Origin: Morchella semilibera
Taxonomy: Eukaryota; Ascomycota; Pezizomycetes; Pezizales; Morchellaceae
Assembly (NCBI GenBank): GCA_009192285.1
Contig: WBVU01000004.1
Span: 496,001 to 560,000 of the forward strand
Direction of reading: 5' to 3'
Length of the DNA stretch: 64,000 bases
The notes below the pieces were generated by a model. It was not told where the DNA came from. It ran no database searches and saw only the letters and a program-made list of their open reading frames with translations. Numbering within the stretch: position 1 is the stretch's first letter; the number at the start of each line of letters is the position of its first letter. Both the position numbers and the translations under genes were made by a program. Shown here piece by piece: positions 14,606 to 26,391 of the stretch.

Positions 14606-15259
14606 TATAACCGCAGTCTATGTGTGAATAATGTGTTTTGATTCAATACTTTTCTTTCACTTCAACTTATGATTCTTTGTCTCCCTATTGCTTCAAATGT
14701 TGCCCTCCCTAGGTGCAAAAATCATCCTTCACGAACTAGGAAAATAGACAAGGGCACTTTTGGTCTTGGGGGGATTTACTTTTTTTTTAACCTAGGGTTT
14801 GTAGCTGTATATGCAACGGGCGTATATTAATAATGGGGCAGGTGGTGGGGGTATAATAGAGTCGAATCTTTTTTTTTGTATTCTTGAAGGAAAAAGTTCT
14901 GGCTTGAGTGTGTCACGGAAGGACGTGCTTTGTATGGTTTTATATGGGGCCAAACTAGTATTTAGAACCGGGGAGCAGTATTTAGAAGGAATTTATACTG
15001 GCAATCTTTTAAAACTACTGTACTTGTGCATTCTTGGGGCAAGAAACTCGAGAGTAAAATTTTTTGTAGTGACGAAATATTTGTGATTTCCTTTGATGGG
15101 TATTCAAGCTGTTGGGGTTTGGATCGATAAGCATATATAGGTATACTGGATGTGCAATATATATGGATTCCAGAGGTTTTGATTGGTCAGGTTCTAGTTA
15201 TATAGGTATTAATTTCCATATCGGCACTCTTTTTTTTTTGGTTATTACATCATATGACC
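14606..15259. other. ERG5 3' flank up to the retroposed insert
   Basis: About 650 bp of AT-rich sequence with T runs. No gene was recognised. Confidence 0.45.
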
Positions 15260-15277
15260 AATATCCAATGTAGCCCA
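15260..15277 (+). repeat. Left target-site duplication of the retroposed insert
   Basis: AATATCCAATGTAGCCCA occurs here and again at 16092-16109, directly after a poly(A) tract. The first two A's could belong to the tail, so the certain duplication is 16 nt. Confidence 0.85.
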
Positions 15278-16091
15278 ACCCTCTTGCTCCTTGCAACCTC
15301 GTTCTCAACTCCGCCAAGAGTTGGGAATAGGGGGGTTCACCCACACACAAAGACTTTTCTTAGGCTTCATGTCTTTGAAAATGTCTACAAACTCTACTCT
15401 TCCTCACAACGACGTTCCATTCTCTATGGACGTCGTCTCTCCTCTCTTTGCGATGACCCTGGCCACCAGGTTTAGGCGACATTCCGGATCCCAACCTAGT
15501 TTCTTTATGTGTAAATCTGGGCGGACCTTCCTTTACCACCACTATGCTAAGTCAATGAGCGAGTTCTTGCGGCGGCCCCTAAGGGCGTGTTCTTACGCCG
15601 GCGTGTTTAACGAAAACCCACTCTCCACGAAAGATTCTCCCTTTGGCAAGGGGATTCCGTCAAATTCTTTTCTCCTGCTGGACTCCCTTCTTCGGACTGC
15701 AACCGGATTCCTTCAGGCCCTCCACGTCCTCTTCGGGGTGTTACCCCGCCCGCGGATCCTATCCTTTTTTGGACTGCAACCGGATCCCACCCACCCTCCT
15801 CCTGGTGTGACGTGTCCTGTACCACACACACGCCCACTCAGGCTCGCTACCGCTCGCAATCTCCGGCCTTCTTCGGTTGACCGGTCACATTCTCTTCTTT
15901 CCTTATCTTCTTACGCAATTTTTTTTAACGAGGCCTTCGTGCAGGGTACTCTTTTTTTTTTTTTAAAGGCGGAAAAAGGTTGTTTGGGGATAGGTGCTCT
16001 TTATGCCATAGGGTTTGCCCTGCATGCAATGTTCATGTACCTAGAATTAATTGAACGATATGAAATAAAAAAAAAAAAAAAAAAAAAAAAA
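15278..16091 (+). mobile_element. Retroposed insert (5'-truncated LINE, SINE or processed transcript) with poly(A)
   Basis: The 814-bp insert ends in about 27 A's (16067-16093) preceded by GATATGAAATAAA, a plausible polyadenylation context, and is bounded by perfect 18-bp direct repeats. Poly(A) plus a long target duplication is the mark of target-primed reverse transcription by a LINE-type machinery. An open frame runs through most of it from 15291, but its end is lysines from the poly(A) and then host sequence, so it is not a native gene end. The inside holds a short direct repeat, GGACTGCAACCGGAT, near 15694 and 15770. I do not recognise the source. The perfect duplication and clean tail suggest recent insertion. 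Confidence 0.8.
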
Positions 16092-16109
16092 AATATCCAA
16101 TGTAGCCCA
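16092..16109 (+). repeat. Right target-site duplication of the retroposed insert
   Basis: Perfect copy of the 18 bp at 15260-15277. Confidence 0.85.
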
Positions 16110-16431
16110 TATATAAAGAAGCATAACCAAAAGCCCTTAGGCAAAAAAAACAAAAAAACAATAGTTCATAATCTCAAGTAAAGTAGTAGGTACTTATTTT
16201 CCCGTAGATATCTCTAAATGTATTGGATCATCTATCATGTATCAATGCGCGCTACACATAGCATACAAGTACAATAAACTCCGTGCATACATAAAACACT
16301 AAAACATAAAAATCGCAATTTCCCAAGAAAGAAAAAAAAAAGACATAAAAAAAAGTAGGGGTAAGGGGTGCCCCCTCCCCCCGCTCTCCAAGGAGGGAAG
16401 AAGGGAAAGAAAAAGAAAAGGGAATCTACAA

Positions 16432-18365
16432 TTACAGTTTCGACTTGGTAGGTTCTACAAGTTCCGTCTCCATCAACTCCCTCATGGTCGTTCGCCGCAT
16501 CCGTCAAGTAGAAGTGCATCTTGTCGGCGCCCAACTTCTTGCTCGCAATGTTGAACTGCAGGTTCGTCTCGTTGATCATGTAGGCGATTCCGAACCCTTC
16601 GTCAATAACCTGACTCCACCCGTATCCGTTGAAGTGGTCCGAGCTCAGCTGACTAGTGCTGAGGTACCAGCTGCTGGAGTAGCCGTAGGCGGGTCCTTGT
16701 AGATTGCGGGGAGTTCCTGGCCCTTGGGGACAAGGTTCTTGAGACCGAAGAGGTGGCGGTCGACACCGCGGCCGTCGGAGCCGTCGGTTATGTACTTGAC
16801 GTGGGCATTGATGGCCTTGCGGAAGAGGTCGATTGAGGTCTTTTGCGTCAACTTCTGGGTCGGCCATGGCCTTGCACCACGCGACGGACTCGTCGGAGAC
16901 GGTGCGGCAAGTCTCGGTGCGGCCTTGCTGGAATTTGCGGGTTGCGGTGGACTCGTAGGTTGGGCGGTTCTTGCCGTACATCTTGAAGTAGGCGAGCTGG
17001 ATCACCATCTGGACGTAGGCATCTGGTGAGCACTTGAACTTCTTGATGAGGCCCTTTCCGTAGCCCTGGTAGGCGAGGACTCGGAGGTCGTGCTTGCCAA
17101 TAACCTCGCGGAAGGCCTTTTGGGCGGCGTCAATGTCGCTGTTGACGGCGTCGTTGACCGCAAAGTTGATTGGTGCGGGCTCGGGAAGGTTGCTGCGAAT
17201 GCTGCCGGCGGTGAAGTCCATCTTGTTCTTGAAGATCACCTCGTTGATGTAGTCGTTGAGGCGGTGCGTGGGGGTACCGTCCATCATCGAGTGCTCGCCC
17301 ATGAACCCGGCGGTGCCGTTCTCGTTGACGATGAACTGAAGGGGCTTGTCATAGAAACGGTTCTGGCCATCACCGTGCCAGTACTGGTGCGCACGCTCTT
17401 CAAAGGTAACGGGGGCGGCGTCGTCGAGGCAGACGACGAACGAGGCAGACTCAATCTCGGCGAGAGAGTTAGCATTCTGGGGATCAGCCTCGATGAGAGT
17501 CGCGCGAGCGTCTGTCCAGATATCACGGTTCTGCGATGTCAGGGCTCCGATGGCGGGGGCCTTTCCGGAGTTTGCAATCTCGTAGATGCGGTTGAACTGC
17601 GCCTCTAGCTCCTGCGCGTTGAGCTGTACCCCGTTAACCTCGTGGAGAACCTTGAAGAAGCGGTTCTTGCGGATCACGACAATGTGCTTGTGCTCGGACG
17701 CTGGGTAGATGAGTGGCTCGTCGGCAGGCTTCTTGGGGATACGGCTAGTATTGAACATGTACTTGTACGAGTCCATGCACATGGGCTGTTTCCTCATGTA
17801 CTCGGGTTCCAGAGACTTTGAATCAACCATCTTCTTGAACTCCAATGCCACAGTTGAGATGGCCGCAGCCCTCTTTGCCGGGTTACGCCTCTTCTTATCA
17901 TCTTTATACGAGTAAAAGTACGAGACATAGGGAACTACAGGGTCACGGTACGCCAGGTACGCGTAGTGATTCCACCAGTCCGCGAGCCAGTTCTTGACAT
18001 TTGGGTCCTCAGCCTTCGCGATGAGTTTCTTCTGAAGCTCCTCGCCGATACCCCCGGGCTTAATGAACTCGCTAACAGCGGACTTTGTAGACTCGAACTC
18101 CTCAGCAGAGAGGAGAGGGTGCACTGATTTGACGTAACGGTCTGCAGTCTCTTGCAGTGTTGGTACTGGAAGTCTAGGGAGTGACTCTTGGAAACGCAGC
18201 ATAGCACCCTTTGAGTGATCCTCTTTGTAGCCTTTGAAGAAGGAGTTTTAGTCAATATGAATACATGTGAAATCAACAACAACATAGCACGTATAAGGGG
18301 GGGGGGGGATCCGTACCTGCAGCAACGGCAGCTGTAGCGTTTGTTCTTGCTATTACGGGGGCCAT
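16432..18365 (-). CDS. CAT2: Carnitine O-acetyltransferase CAT2-like, with three 1-nt frameshifts
   Basis: Exon 1 is 18365-18317 (MAPVIARTNATAAVAAG) and exon 2 starts at 18231 with YKEDHSKGAMLRFQESLPRLPV, the usual CAT2 start. The enzyme moves acetyl groups between CoA and carnitine in peroxisomes and mitochondria. The catalytic His is about residue 330 in GEHSMMDG. Homology then jumps frame three times: one extra base at the AAAA near 16840, one missing base in the CCC near 16695, and one extra base at the CC near 16486. Between the first two sites about 50 codons, including the conserved DRHLFGL segment, are out of frame. After the third site the frame misses the natural end TKSKL-stop (16432), a type-1 peroxisomal signal. 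With the three bases corrected the protein would be 615 residues, a normal length. Either sequencing indels or a decaying gene. Confidence 0.9.
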
Positions 18366-18597
18366 TCTTCTAATCTGTACAAAAACGTCCCAAGAAAAAA
18401 GACTCTTATTACTACTATTCTCAAGCTGAATCTGAACGGTTTTAAAGGTGTAGTAGTAGTACCTGAGAAGTTACTGGTCGACGCAGGGAGGCCGAGGTTA
18501 GAGCCCTGACAGAGATGCCTCGGCAAAAGGCGGAAGAGGACATATGCGAGACTTGATGACGAAACTGGACTGGGGGGGGGGGTGGAATAGGGGGTGG

Positions 18598-18832
18598 TAA
18601 GAAAGGGAGGAGGAGGAGGGAGAGGAGGAAGTTCGGTCTTTAGTAGTGGGGGTTGGGTAACAGGTGCGCAAAATCAAACGGAAGGGGAAGAGAGGGGGGG
18701 GAGGACAACAGTTTTTTATATGTATACTTGAATCCTCGGTCCAGCGGCTTCATGAGGTTGAAAACGTGGGGGGAGGGGGAGGAGGGAGGGGGAGGGGGAA
18801 GAGGAAGAGGGGAAGAGGAAGGAGGGGAATTT
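18598..18832 (+). repeat. G-rich purine tract
   Basis: Long runs of GGGAGG and GGGGGA units, with many runs of three or more G's, lie upstream of CAT2. It could form G-quadruplex or triplex DNA; that is inference from base composition only. Confidence 0.5.
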
Positions 18833-19087
18833 GTAGAACCTATCGGTTCGAGGTTGAAATGAATTCATGTGGAGAAGAGAAAGTCACATCTACAGAAATG
18901 TAGCTGTACTGTAGACTGGCACGGCGTAAAGGAAGATTCACTTTCTCCCCCACGGTGTTTATGAGTTTTTCTATCACATGCTTTGCACTTGAGATGCAGC
19001 GCACTTTCCTTTTTTCCTTCCCCAGCTTTTTTCCTTTTCCTTGTTTCCGGGGGTGTGGTGGGGGACACGTGCTATTCGAGGAGGGTA

Positions 19088-19214
19088 CTGTCGTTCACGG
19101 GGTATTGACGGGTACTGGGTGTTGACGGATTGCAGGCAAAACCCGGCTTGGCTGTCTCTCTTTTTGGCTTGTTCCGTCAACACCCAGTGTCCGTCAACAC
19201 CCAGTGAACGACAG
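19088..19214. mobile_element. 127-bp MITE with ~42-bp terminal inverted repeats, TA-flanked
   Basis: The left end CTGTCGTTCAC...GGGTGTTGACGG matches the inverted right end over about 42 bp. Both ends contain a doubled TTGACGG unit. TA dinucleotides flank both sides (19086-19087 and 19215-19216), as expected of a Tc1/mariner/pogo-type target duplication. It has no coding capacity and would need a transposase in trans. Confidence 0.8.
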
Positions 19215-19522
19215 TAACTGGTCAGAGTTGGTTTTACTCAGAGTGTCATATGCCCTCTGTCTCTTCCATGTATAATCACTCACTGTAAGCAGTCTAACCC
19301 CCCCCCTTCTTATTCACATGCTAATCACAGTAGGCAGGTACAGTCTAACTGTTTACTGTTCCTGGGCGGATTAACAATAATTCCGACACTAAGGATCATC
19401 AATTGATTACTGAGTGGTGGATCGCAAGCCGAGGCCGGAGTAACAGTTGAGTGAGTACGGGAGAGGTCTCCATGCATAGTTCCAGCTTCCAACGAATCAA
19501 AAGGGCTTACGAGACGATCCCA

Positions 19523-19539
19523 CGAGTGATGGCTCATGA
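19523..19539 (-). other. Composite intergenic motif, copy 5
   Basis: Minus strand reads TCATGAGCCATCACTCG, identical to copy 1 at 7006 although the flanks differ. Confidence 0.7.
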
Positions 19540-21600
19540 ACTTGAGAGCCCACAGAACCACCCCCCTGTCATATTGAATACCGAGGTGCGACGGAGAATA
19601 GGTGCTGAGTTAGCACCGTGGGGTAATAATATGCCAAGACCAAAGCGCATAAGCCACCACAGTACGAACCGTGGATCAATCGGCTTCAACTTTCTGCTGG
19701 TTTAACCTAGGTAGTTGCCTCTTAGCTAAACAGGTTGTGTAAACGTAGCACGGCCCGGAGGTCCCCAGGTCTGATGTGACAAGGCAAGCCGAACTGCAAT
19801 GGCCCGCGATGAAAATATTTCTTTGCTGGTACAGGACAGCCCAAGCAGGTGTATAGGCCCAACGTAATATTGGGAATTTGTTTAACCAATGTCATCAAAC
19901 CTTGTGGAGTACAAAGTCTCAGTGCAGGACTTGTCCTTATTAGGCGGGTAATATCACAATGCCACTTACCCAGTCCTTATAGCGATGTCTTGTTGCACAT
20001 CCATTTCTCCGGTGCCAGCGGGGCAACAGGTGGCTGAAATAGCCGCACGAAACTGTCGAACCAAGTAAATACTTGAAAGAAGATAAAGGTATCAGTATTC
20101 CTATACGATGTCATTGTACAGTAGCCAATAAAACCATATTAATTCCCACTATAGTACAGCAAAACTATGGTTTGTGTTATCAAAGACAAAGTGCGATACT
20201 ACATACATGTACATGTATACATGTAGTTTTGCTACCCGCTAATACTCATGGGTGCTTACATGTATATTTGAATTGTATACCTCCGTGTCAAAAACCCCGA
20301 GACAAGTCCTCGCGGTTGCGTTGTCCCAGCACTTTTGAACAAGAGCTACACCAACATACTTCCCAGTCAATATTGACCAGGTCACTATTATATGCATAAG
20401 GGTACATGTATATTGTTTAAAGATGTCTCGTCTGCAGAGCCTCACCGGCTTCGAAAGTCAAGATACATAGAACCGACTCCACCACCTCTATCTCTTGGTG
20501 AAAGGCTCAACTCCAATCTCAATCACAGCAACGCCGGTAGAATCCCACTTGTCACCGCGGTCCAGCTACATGTACTTATCGAAGGCCAGCGTTCGGAGTT
20601 CCGTCGTGGGGTATACATATATGCAGGTCCCCTCCCAACCGAGGACCGACTCGGGGAGCTGGTGGGCTGGTTGGTCATCGATGCTCAGATCGGCGCGGGG
20701 TGCTCTTGTCTGTTCCGCGGGACGTTTATGCATGCAACACCAGACCAGTGGATCACAGGACAGCACTCGGGTCTATCACAAACCTAACCCACCCGGCAAC
20801 CAAGTGTTCATCCAACACAAACAATCCGCCCAAGATACTGGCACGGGCAATGGCCTGAACTCCGCATGGAAGGTGCCACCGACCACAGCCGTCAATCGCG
20901 CTACACAGAGGGTCAAAATGTCACGCCCAGGTGAACTAACGTACGTACCCCGGGTTTGAGCCCGTCGCATCTAACATGTAGGTGCATGCACTGTACTGTC
21001 CGCCCCCCCCCCCCTTGGGTCAAGGTAAGCTCGGTATATATGAGAGAGAGAGGTAAAGTACACACCACGAGCTAGGTAGAGCCCACGATTCGCGCTTCCC
21101 AGGGGACGATGGGGATAAGAGCTGCATGTAGGTTGCGTAATGTACATACCAGCTGCAGTCAATCAATCAGGCAGGGCCCTATGTGATCATGATATACCCA
21201 GCCGGCCGCAGCCCCCTCCCAAAGGCACCAAATCAACCAGACTCACACCGCCCCGCGCCAGAGACAAACACACAAAACACACTGACCCTCCCCTCCCCCC
21301 CAAAAATGTTCTGATAGAATACATGTACCCACGAGCACATAGACCCAGCTCCCGGGCCCGACTACTGACATGGACGTACGTACCTACGCGGGAGTAAAAA
21401 CTAATACAACCTCACGCCCACTAACCCATTGTCGCAAAATGCTGCAGATCGGTCATTGATATATGGGCTGGGTGTTTGGTACTCTTTTATGTAGAGGGAG
21501 GGGGTCACTACTACACTCCTCCTCCCACAAGCAGCAGCAGTAGAACCAAAAGACTCAAGAAAAGATTAATTACTATAAAACTATAAAAAAAATACACAGA

Positions 21601-24600
21601 CTATCTACCCCCACCCGTCGCCACATCCGTATAATACCCCGTCATCTCCAACCTCACCACCAACACGCCCAACACATTCGTCTCCTCCGCGCCCCTCCCC
21701 TTTCCCCCGGCGCCCCCCACCCCGTCTCCATACCCCCTCTTCTCCGACAAGCCCCTACACACGCTGATAAAGATGCCCACCTTCCTTCGGAACACCTTAT
21801 ACAGCTCTCTGATCTCGCCCTCCCTCCTCCTCTCCTCCTCCTCCCCACCGCCGGCGTGCCCCCCCTCCGCAAGCTCGTGGCTCCACCTCGCAAACGCCAG
21901 CACCGCCACAAACACCTCCTCCACCAGCTTCATCGCCGGCGCCTGCCGCCGCCTCGTCAGCGTCGCAAACATGATCCTATCCAGCACGCCCTCATGACAC
22001 GCCCGCAACCGGTCAATACCCTCTCCCGCCAGCGCCTCCTCGCCGCTACCGCCGCCGTCCCCCAGCGCCGAATCGATCGCCGCGAGCCGCTCCTCGAAGC
22101 GCCGCCACGGCGCCGCAACTCCCGTCTCAAACATGTAGGCTGCGACCGTAGTGACAAAGTGGCGGGCATCGATACGGAACCGCTGCGCGGTGGGCGACTG
22201 TCTGCTGCGCGGCCAGCGGGAGGCGCGGGCCGTGGCGTCGCGGTAGAGCTTCGCCGTGACAAAGAGCATGCGCAGCAGGCGGAGGAGGAGGCGGAAGAGG
22301 CGGTCGTAGCGGTACAGCGCCGTGGGCGTGATGATGGCGTTGAGCGGCGGCGGCGGCGTGTAGTGCAGCTTGAGGAAGTCGAGGGCACTGATGGAGTGCG
22401 GGTCGAGGCAGGCGGCGAGTTCGGGCGGGGTCATGTCGCGGACGGCGAAGCTGAGGTTGCCCGGGAGGGCGTGTTCCTTGCCGGCCGTGTGGATGCCGGA
22501 GGGGCTGCTGGCGTGGAAGGAGTCGGTGAGGACGCCCATGAGCGCTAGTCGGAGCTCCGAGGAGCCCGGCGGCCATGTGTCGCGCGAGCCAAGTTTGAGG
22601 CCCATGCTGCCGCCAGTGCGGTACTGGCCAGGGTGCTTCTCGGTTGTGTCGAGGTCGTCGGAGAAGAGTGCGTTGGAGAGGCGAGAGGAGAAGACGCCGT
22701 CGCCAAAGAGCTGAAAGCGCCGCAAGAGGGACAGGTGAGTGCGGATATCGTGCTCGCGGAAGAACATGCGCAGGCAGGCGATGTTGATGAGTTTTGCCTG
22801 GGCGGCGAAGAGGTGCGAGAACGAGAGCATAGGCGTTATGGAGATTGGGGGCGCAAAGGTCGTGAGATGGTCCTCCTGCTCCTCCTGCTCCTCCTCTCCT
22901 TCTGCGGGGCGCCCACTGGTGGTGATTGGTTTGTGAACAGAACTAAGGCGGGATATGGAGAGGACGAGGCGGCGAAGGGTATCAGTGCGGGAGGTTGAGA
23001 GTGGGGGAGGAGGAAGGATGGCGTTCATGGTGGAGGCCGAGTGAGAGATCATGCTTATGATTTCCTCCTTACTTTTCCCAAACGTGGGGAAGGCCTCAAA
23101 GTCCACGGGGGTGTCATTACGGAGTGCGCATGCGGGCAGTGCGATGGAGCCACCGGAAGAATATTTCGAGATTGCGGTCTGTAGCTGCCGCTCGTAGTTC
23201 TTTGCCTGTGCCTGTAAATTCTCGAGATCTTCCCACGAGAACTTCCATTCCAGCTTTGGCGCTTTAACGCCCTCCACTGCGCCGGGCTTGCTCAATGGAT
23301 GGTTTGGGTGAAACTGCTGTAGGAACCTCAAACTCTTGCCCGTCTCGAAAATGCTCTCTGCCGTCTCCACGCTCGTAAAGCTCGGCACCTTCTTCTTGTC
23401 GAATACCTATCATCGCCATCAGCACCTCCGACAAAAAAAACCAAAAAACCAAATGAAATCAAACGCACAAAGTTCCTCTTTGTGACCTCCTGCCCACGCT
23501 CATCCACCTCCACCTCCTCTTCAACCCTCACAAACAGCCCCCTCTCTACCAGTCCCTCAAACCCAATACCCTCACCGCCAATAGGCCTGTCGAGGCCGAT
23601 CCACTCCTCCAGAAAGCCCAGCCACGGCCTCGAGACCCTCGCAAGCGTCTCCATGAGCAGCGGCCTCAGCCACCCGCTCCGGTGCTGCTCCTGCTGCACC
23701 ACATCAAACAGCCTGGTCAGCAGCACAGAGTCATTCTTGGCGCCCGCGGTCTTGGTAATGATCGAATGGAAGGTATTTATAATGAGCGCGGGCTCGCGGA
23801 TCAGGGAGTGCAGGTGCAGTATGGACCTGATGGTGGAGGGCGGAATGCTGAGCCGGGCCTGGATCGACTCCAGGATCGAGGTGATGCAGTCTGCGAGGGC
23901 GATCGTGGACGGGTTTGGGCGGGATGCGTAGATTGAGGATGTGTAGGACTCGAGGAAATGGATCTTTGTGCCTGTTGTAGCAAAGGATGTGACGATACTA
24001 CATTCCCGTCAGCTACAGTTCCTCCATTAGAACTACCAGGGCCGAAAGACTAACCTCTCCACCGTCCCCGCTGTGCACCCCGATATCCTCAGATTCGGCC
24101 TCACGGGCCTAAACTCCTTCAGCACCGGATCCCAATCAAACAGCACACTCGAGCGCCCCAGACCCAGATGTAACAAGCACTACCCTCTCTCTCCATTAGC
24201 ACCCCCACTCCAACACCGAGGGCCAAGGGACAAAAAAAAAACCAACCGTGCAAAACACATCGCTCCTCACGACGACATCCCCCACATCCTGTCCCTGCTG
24301 CCGCTGCACAAACTCTGCCCACGCCGCATCAAACACTCGCGGCCCCGCCTCCGTGAAATACGGGTTCGCAGGCTCCTCCGCGCCCTCGACAAGAAAGCTA
24401 TCCCACGTCTGGAACCTGGGCTTGTCCGGCGCCCTGCACGTGTCGGGCTGCGCCCACAGGTCCACACTTGTATCCGAGGACCCATCTCTACCGTTGTCGT
24501 CGTCGTCGTCGTCGTCGGCGTTGCCAGTCGATGATTGCGTCGAGTCACCACCGCCGGAGGGCTGGGGCTCGGGCTCGGGAGTGGCAGCGGTGGTAGTGGT

Positions 24601-24937
24601 GGTTGTGGGTAAGAATCCGGGATTGAAGCTGAAGAGGGAGGATTGGGGCGCCGGGGAAGGCGTAGAGTCAATGTATTTTGTGTCAGCTGTGCATATGAGA
24701 GTTAGCTAGATATCTGTAGATGTAGGTAGATGGATGAAGATATATATACTAGCTAGCTAAGGGGGGAACTGATGAAACTTACTTGCCTTGGAGGAGGGCA
24801 ATTGGAAAGAGCTGGGACTCCCGGGAGAGGTCTGGGGCGAGATAGGAAGAGCGCCAGAGATCAGGTATGGCGAAGGGGTAAACTTCAGCGTCTGGGGATC
24901 TCTCTGAGTCTGCGAATATGGGGGTGTAGTCTGTCAT
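21601..24937 (-). CDS. Gamma-tubulin complex component, GCP6/Alp16-like (Spc97/Spc98 family)
   Basis: Five exons (24937-24787, 24686-24247, 24179-24055, 23997-23469, 23406-21601) give 1016 residues. The N-terminus (DYTPIFADSERSP...FAIPDLWRSS) and a poly-Asp linker lead to the Spc97/98 core: ISGCTAGTVER, RPWLGFLEEWIG, then KKKVPSFTSVETAESIFETGKSLRFL, which is the typical junction of the GCP5/GCP6 group. C-terminal helices include LDFLKLHYTPPPPLN and YRYDRLFRLLLRLLRM. These proteins help assemble gamma-tubulin rings at spindle pole bodies. The first intron is best read as GC-AG (donor AG|GCAAGT). An alternative GT donor 4 nt downstream needs another acceptor near 24629 and would lose about 19 residues. 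GCP6 over GCP5 is a judgement. Confidence 0.82.
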
Positions 24938-25187
24938 TGTGTGTGTGGATTGGGTTGATTGAGTGTTTGTATTGTGTTTTTATATCATCGACGTCAATGT
25001 TTTAAATACATGTGTTTGTGTGTGTGTGCGTGTGTTTTTGTCTCCTCCGGCAAAGTCGCGTCAACGACACCAACGATCAAAGACTCTCTCCATACCGCAG
25101 CCCCAAACCCCCAAACCCCAAACCTCCAAACCTCCAACTCCAAACCTCCAAACCTCAAACCTCCACAGCTCTCCAAATCTACAAAAC
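24938..25187. promoter_or_regulatory. Bidirectional promoter between the GCP gene and EAF7
   Basis: A compact 250-bp divergent promoter with a TG microsatellite near 25008-25035 and a CCAAACCTC-type tandem stretch near 25105-25175, next to the EAF7 start. Confidence 0.5.
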
Positions 25188-26391
25188 ATGCCCCCAAAGA
25201 AAAAGTCAAAGGCCCCCAACCGTGCTGCAGACGCAGACTCACCAGCCCCAGAGCCCGTCATATTCGATGGCTGGACCGACGAGCAAGAAACCACCCTCTT
25301 CAAAGCAATCTCCGTCTACCGCCTCAAGCCCGCTGGTGAGCTGAGCTTTCTCCTGCTGAGCCAGACACTGCATCTAGAACTAATTGTTCCCCAGGAATGC
25401 ACAAGCACTTCCGAATCATCGGCATCTCCGAGCTCATGAAGAACCACGGCGTCTCGGACATCCACACCGGTGTCGAAGGAATCTGGCGAAAGCTACAGTC
25501 ACTCTACAACCTCGAGGGGCTCGACGAGCGGGTACCTCCCCTCTTCTTCTTCTTCACCTAGTTTACTCTACCCCCATACTCAATGGACTAATCCCCCCTC
25601 CCGCACAGGAAGACCTTGAAGAGGATGGCTCCCCCGACCCCGGGACCGAATTCACGCTCCCCGACGAAGACTTCGGCACCCTCATGACCGCGCGCAGGCT
25701 CGACCCCAACAGCACCGACTCTCCTCCGCGCCCACCATCCACCTACACGCCGGCGCCCCGTGGGAAGAAGGGACGGGTAATGCGCAGTGTCAGCGCCGAC
25801 GGCTCCAGGACCCCTCGCACAAACAGCATAATTCCCGACGACACCGAAGACGGTATAACACCTCTCCCTACACCCTACTACCTCTCTGCCTCCATCTTCC
25901 CAATTTACTACACTACATTACTACTACTACTACTATAGTCTACTAACACCACCGCCGCAGAACTATCCCTCAAATCCGCCTCTCCCGTCCCGCGCAAGAC
26001 CAAGATCGTCAGCACACGGGGCCGCAAGCCCGGTCCCGGAAAGGGCCGTGGCCGCGGTCTCAAGAAGATGCCATCGCCGCGGCGAAGACCTGCTACGCCC
26101 AAGCCTGCCGAGGAGTCGGCCGAGGAGGAGTCGGCCGAGGAGAGCGCCCACAATGCTTCTGACGACGAACTATCCGACGTTCCGGACGACGATGATGACG
26201 AGGAGGTTGTGGAGGTCGAGAGCGATGGCGAGGCCGAGAGCGATGGGGGTGAGAGCACGACGGCGGCAGAGAGCCCGGCGCCGACGGTGAGTAGTCGTGG
26301 GAAGGGCAGTGGGCGGGGGAGAGGGGGAAGAGGGAGGGGGAGGGGCGCGAAGAGGGGGGGGGATGTGAGGAGGAGTACGAGGAAGAAGTAG
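25188..26391 (+). CDS. EAF7: NuA4 histone acetyltransferase subunit EAF7 (MRGBP/CT20 family)
   Basis: Four exons (25188-25335, 25395-25531, 25609-25852, 25961-26391) give 319 residues. The N-terminal EAF7 domain spans about residues 24-95: WTDEQETTLFKAISVYRLKPAG, then MHKHFRIIGISELM and IWRKLQSLYNLEGLDER. EAF7 is a non-catalytic subunit of the NuA4 H4/H2A acetyltransferase. The rest is disordered: Ser/Pro-rich, a GRGRG-type basic patch, then Glu/Asp-rich repeats (EESAEEESAEES) and a final RG-rich tail ending RRSTRKK. All introns are canonical and the frame is intact. It shares its promoter with the gamma-tubulin complex gene. Confidence 0.9.

Larger units (their letters stand above)
18366..21600. 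other. 3.2-kb gene-free region
   Basis: No convincing gene. It contains a purine-dense G-rich tract (about 18590-18830), the MITE at 19088, one composite motif (19523), six or more TACATGTA palindromes between 20.2 and 21.3 kb, and short unrecognised ORFs around 20.4-21.0 kb. The left end should be the CAT2 promoter. Confidence 0.5.

Noticed and set aside
15291-16181. 296-codon open frame read as a gene
   Set aside because: Its end is lysine codons from the poly(A) tail and then host DNA past the target duplication. It belongs to a retroposed insert and is not a native gene.
20392-20959. Overlapping 130-155-codon open frames
   Set aside because: No domain, unusual composition and mutually exclusive frames; no splice support.
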